From the NCBI RefSeq assembly GCF_900156575.1, contig NZ_FTNY01000001.1:248001-312000 (forward strand): DNA of 64,000 bases. Direction: 5' to 3'. Below the pieces are notes generated by a model that was not told the DNA's origin, made no database searches, and saw only the letters and a list, made by a program, of their open reading frames with translations. Position 1 is the first letter of the stretch. Every line of letters starts with the position of its first letter. Source of the stretch: Chryseobacterium shigense. Lineage in GTDB: Bacteria > Bacteroidota > Bacteroidia > Flavobacteriales > Weeksellaceae. Shown piece after piece: positions 63,322 through 64,000 of this stretch. Both the position numbers and the translations under genes were made by a program.

Positions 63322-63816
63322 TTACTCTATTATTTCGCTTCTCTTTTCCATCATTATAAGATCTTTCCACTGACCATTGAGTTTTCCAATTTTCTTTCTG
63401 ACACCGATTGTTCTGAAACCGTTTTTTTGATGAAATCTTATGGAAGCTTCATTTTCAGGAAAAATAGTAGCCTGAAGAGTCCAGAATCCGTGGCTTTCGC
63501 TGTCCAGAATCATCTTTTTTAACAGAACTGAGCCTAAACCCTTCCCTTGGTAAGTATTGTCGAAATAAATGCTTACTTCAGCGACGCCTTTAAAACATTC
63601 TCTTTTACTTACCGGTTTTAAGGCAGACCATCCAACAATTTCACTGTTTTCATTTTCCAGCACCCACCGGCAATCATTGAAATATTCCATATTCCATGCT
63701 TCGGCAGTAGGGATTTCTGTTTCAAAAGTGGCTATACCGCCCTCTACTCCCTGCCTGAAAATTTCCAACACTCTTTTTTCGTCGCTGGGAAGCATTTCTC
63801 TTAATTCGTAATTCAT
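63322..63816 (-). CDS. GNAT acetyltransferase, phosphinothricin-acetyltransferase-like
   Basis: A 164-residue protein with the Pat/MnaT pattern: FRQGVEGGIATFETEIPTAEAW near residues 20-41, VGWSALKPVSKRECFKGVAEVSIYFDNTYQGKGLGSVLLKKM (in parts: WSALKPVS, EVSIYF, YQGKGLGSVLL) with the acetyl-CoA loop Q-G-K-G-L-G, and the late segment ENEASIRFHQKNGFRTIGVR. Enzymes of this group acetylate methionine derivatives or phosphinothricin; the true substrate is unknown. It ends the leftward group before the DUF421 gene. Confidence 0.85.
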   Translation of the reverse strand: MNYELREMLPSDEKRVLEIFRQGVEGGIATFETEIPTAEAWNMEYFNDCRWVLENENSEIVGWSALKPVSKRECFKGVAEVSIYFDNTYQGKGLGSVLLKKMILDSESHGFWTLQATIFPENEASIRFHQKNGFRTIGVRKKIGKLNGQWKDLIMMEKRSEIIE

Positions 63817-63821
63817 CCTAA

Positions 63822-64000
63822 TTAATGGTATTTTCTTTTATTTTTTCTTTTTATTCTCGAATAATGGGTTTGTTTTCCGGTTTCATCCTGCGAAACCACA
63901 CTGATGTTTCCGTCTACTTCAAGGATAGAGAGTTTTACATCTTCTGTTTTTTCCACGCCATGTTCTCTAATAGCTTCTTCCAGTTCATCACGGGTAATCT
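63822..64000 (-). CDS. DUF421 (YetF-like) membrane protein, 3' end only
   Basis: The last 59 codons of a gene that runs off the right edge, stop TAA at 63824-63822. The reading is ITRDELEEAIREHGVEKTED, then VKLSILEVDGNISVVSQDE and a basic tail (RIKRKNKRKYH). The pattern of an acidic helix followed by V-K-x-x-x-L-E-x-D-G-x-I-S-V-V is the C-terminal soluble domain of DUF421/YetF proteins, which have N-terminal membrane helices and are of unknown function. Six bases separate the stop from the GNAT start. Confidence 0.75.
   Translation of the reverse strand, partial: ITRDELEEAIREHGVEKTEDVKLSILEVDGNISVVSQDETGKQTHYSRIKRKNKRKYH

Overview
The window looks like a stretch of chromosome from a Chryseobacterium-like member of the Flavobacteriales. 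The reasons are the low G+C, the Bacteroidota promoter signature (TTG or TTTG, 18-23 bp, then TAnnTTTG), weak Shine-Dalgarno sequences with several TTG starts, a short (about 288-residue) primary sigma factor of the Bacteroidota type, atpD-atpC standing apart from other ATP synthase genes, and many families typical of the phylum (DUF2723, DUF3667, DUF4199, DUF4286, HYC_CC_PP, T6SS subtype iii). No IS element, prophage, CRISPR array, tRNA or rRNA was recognised. The only structural RNA found is the small SRP RNA at 55150-55242.

Layout. 1-5600: small regulators (SymE-like, XRE, ArsR), lipoproteins, a decayed VOC-like fragment and a three-copy ~180 bp intergenic tandem repeat. 5.6-9.1 kb: threonine-aldolase-like enzyme, DtxR/MntR-type regulator with a symmetric operator candidate, class V aminotransferase. 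9.2-12.2 kb: a detached T6SS-iii module (tssG-like, tssN, tssK). 12.6-17.3 kb: S1/P1 nuclease, rpoD, lipoproteins, GNAT, FAD monooxygenase. 17.4-23.7 kb: copper-handling cluster (HYC_CC_PP protein, DUF3347 protein, multicopper oxidase carrying two metal-binding ribbons and a CopB-like barrel) beside a TonB-dependent receptor. 23.7-30.6 kb: kdsA, a DUF1697 gene ending in a GATA microsatellite, and two large GT-C-like membrane proteins. 30.8-33.2 kb: cysteine-synthase-fold enzyme plus an alpha-oxoamine synthase, a probable sulfonolipid (capnine) or sphingoid-base locus. 33-39 kb: transporter, Crp-like regulator with reductase and NTF2 lipoprotein, and a radical SAM protein. 39.4-42.8 kb: atpD/atpC, ribF. 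43-50.6 kb: peroxidase, kdsB, aminotransferase, phosphohexomutase. 50.8-53 kb: a run of small genes containing an internally deleted four-helix-bundle gene and a DUF3667 gene with an apparent one-base frameshift. 53.4-64 kb: glycosyltransferase, SRP RNA, MBL hydrolase, menA, menB, TPR protein, gyrA, small genes and the 3' end of a DUF421 gene.

Functionally the window is mostly housekeeping and envelope biology: Kdo synthesis (kdsA, kdsB), menaquinone (menA, menB), ATP synthase, flavin cofactors, gyrase, surface lipids and glycans. The accessory elements are the T6SS module, the copper module and decaying small genes. All function calls come from reading the sequence; none was confirmed by a database search.
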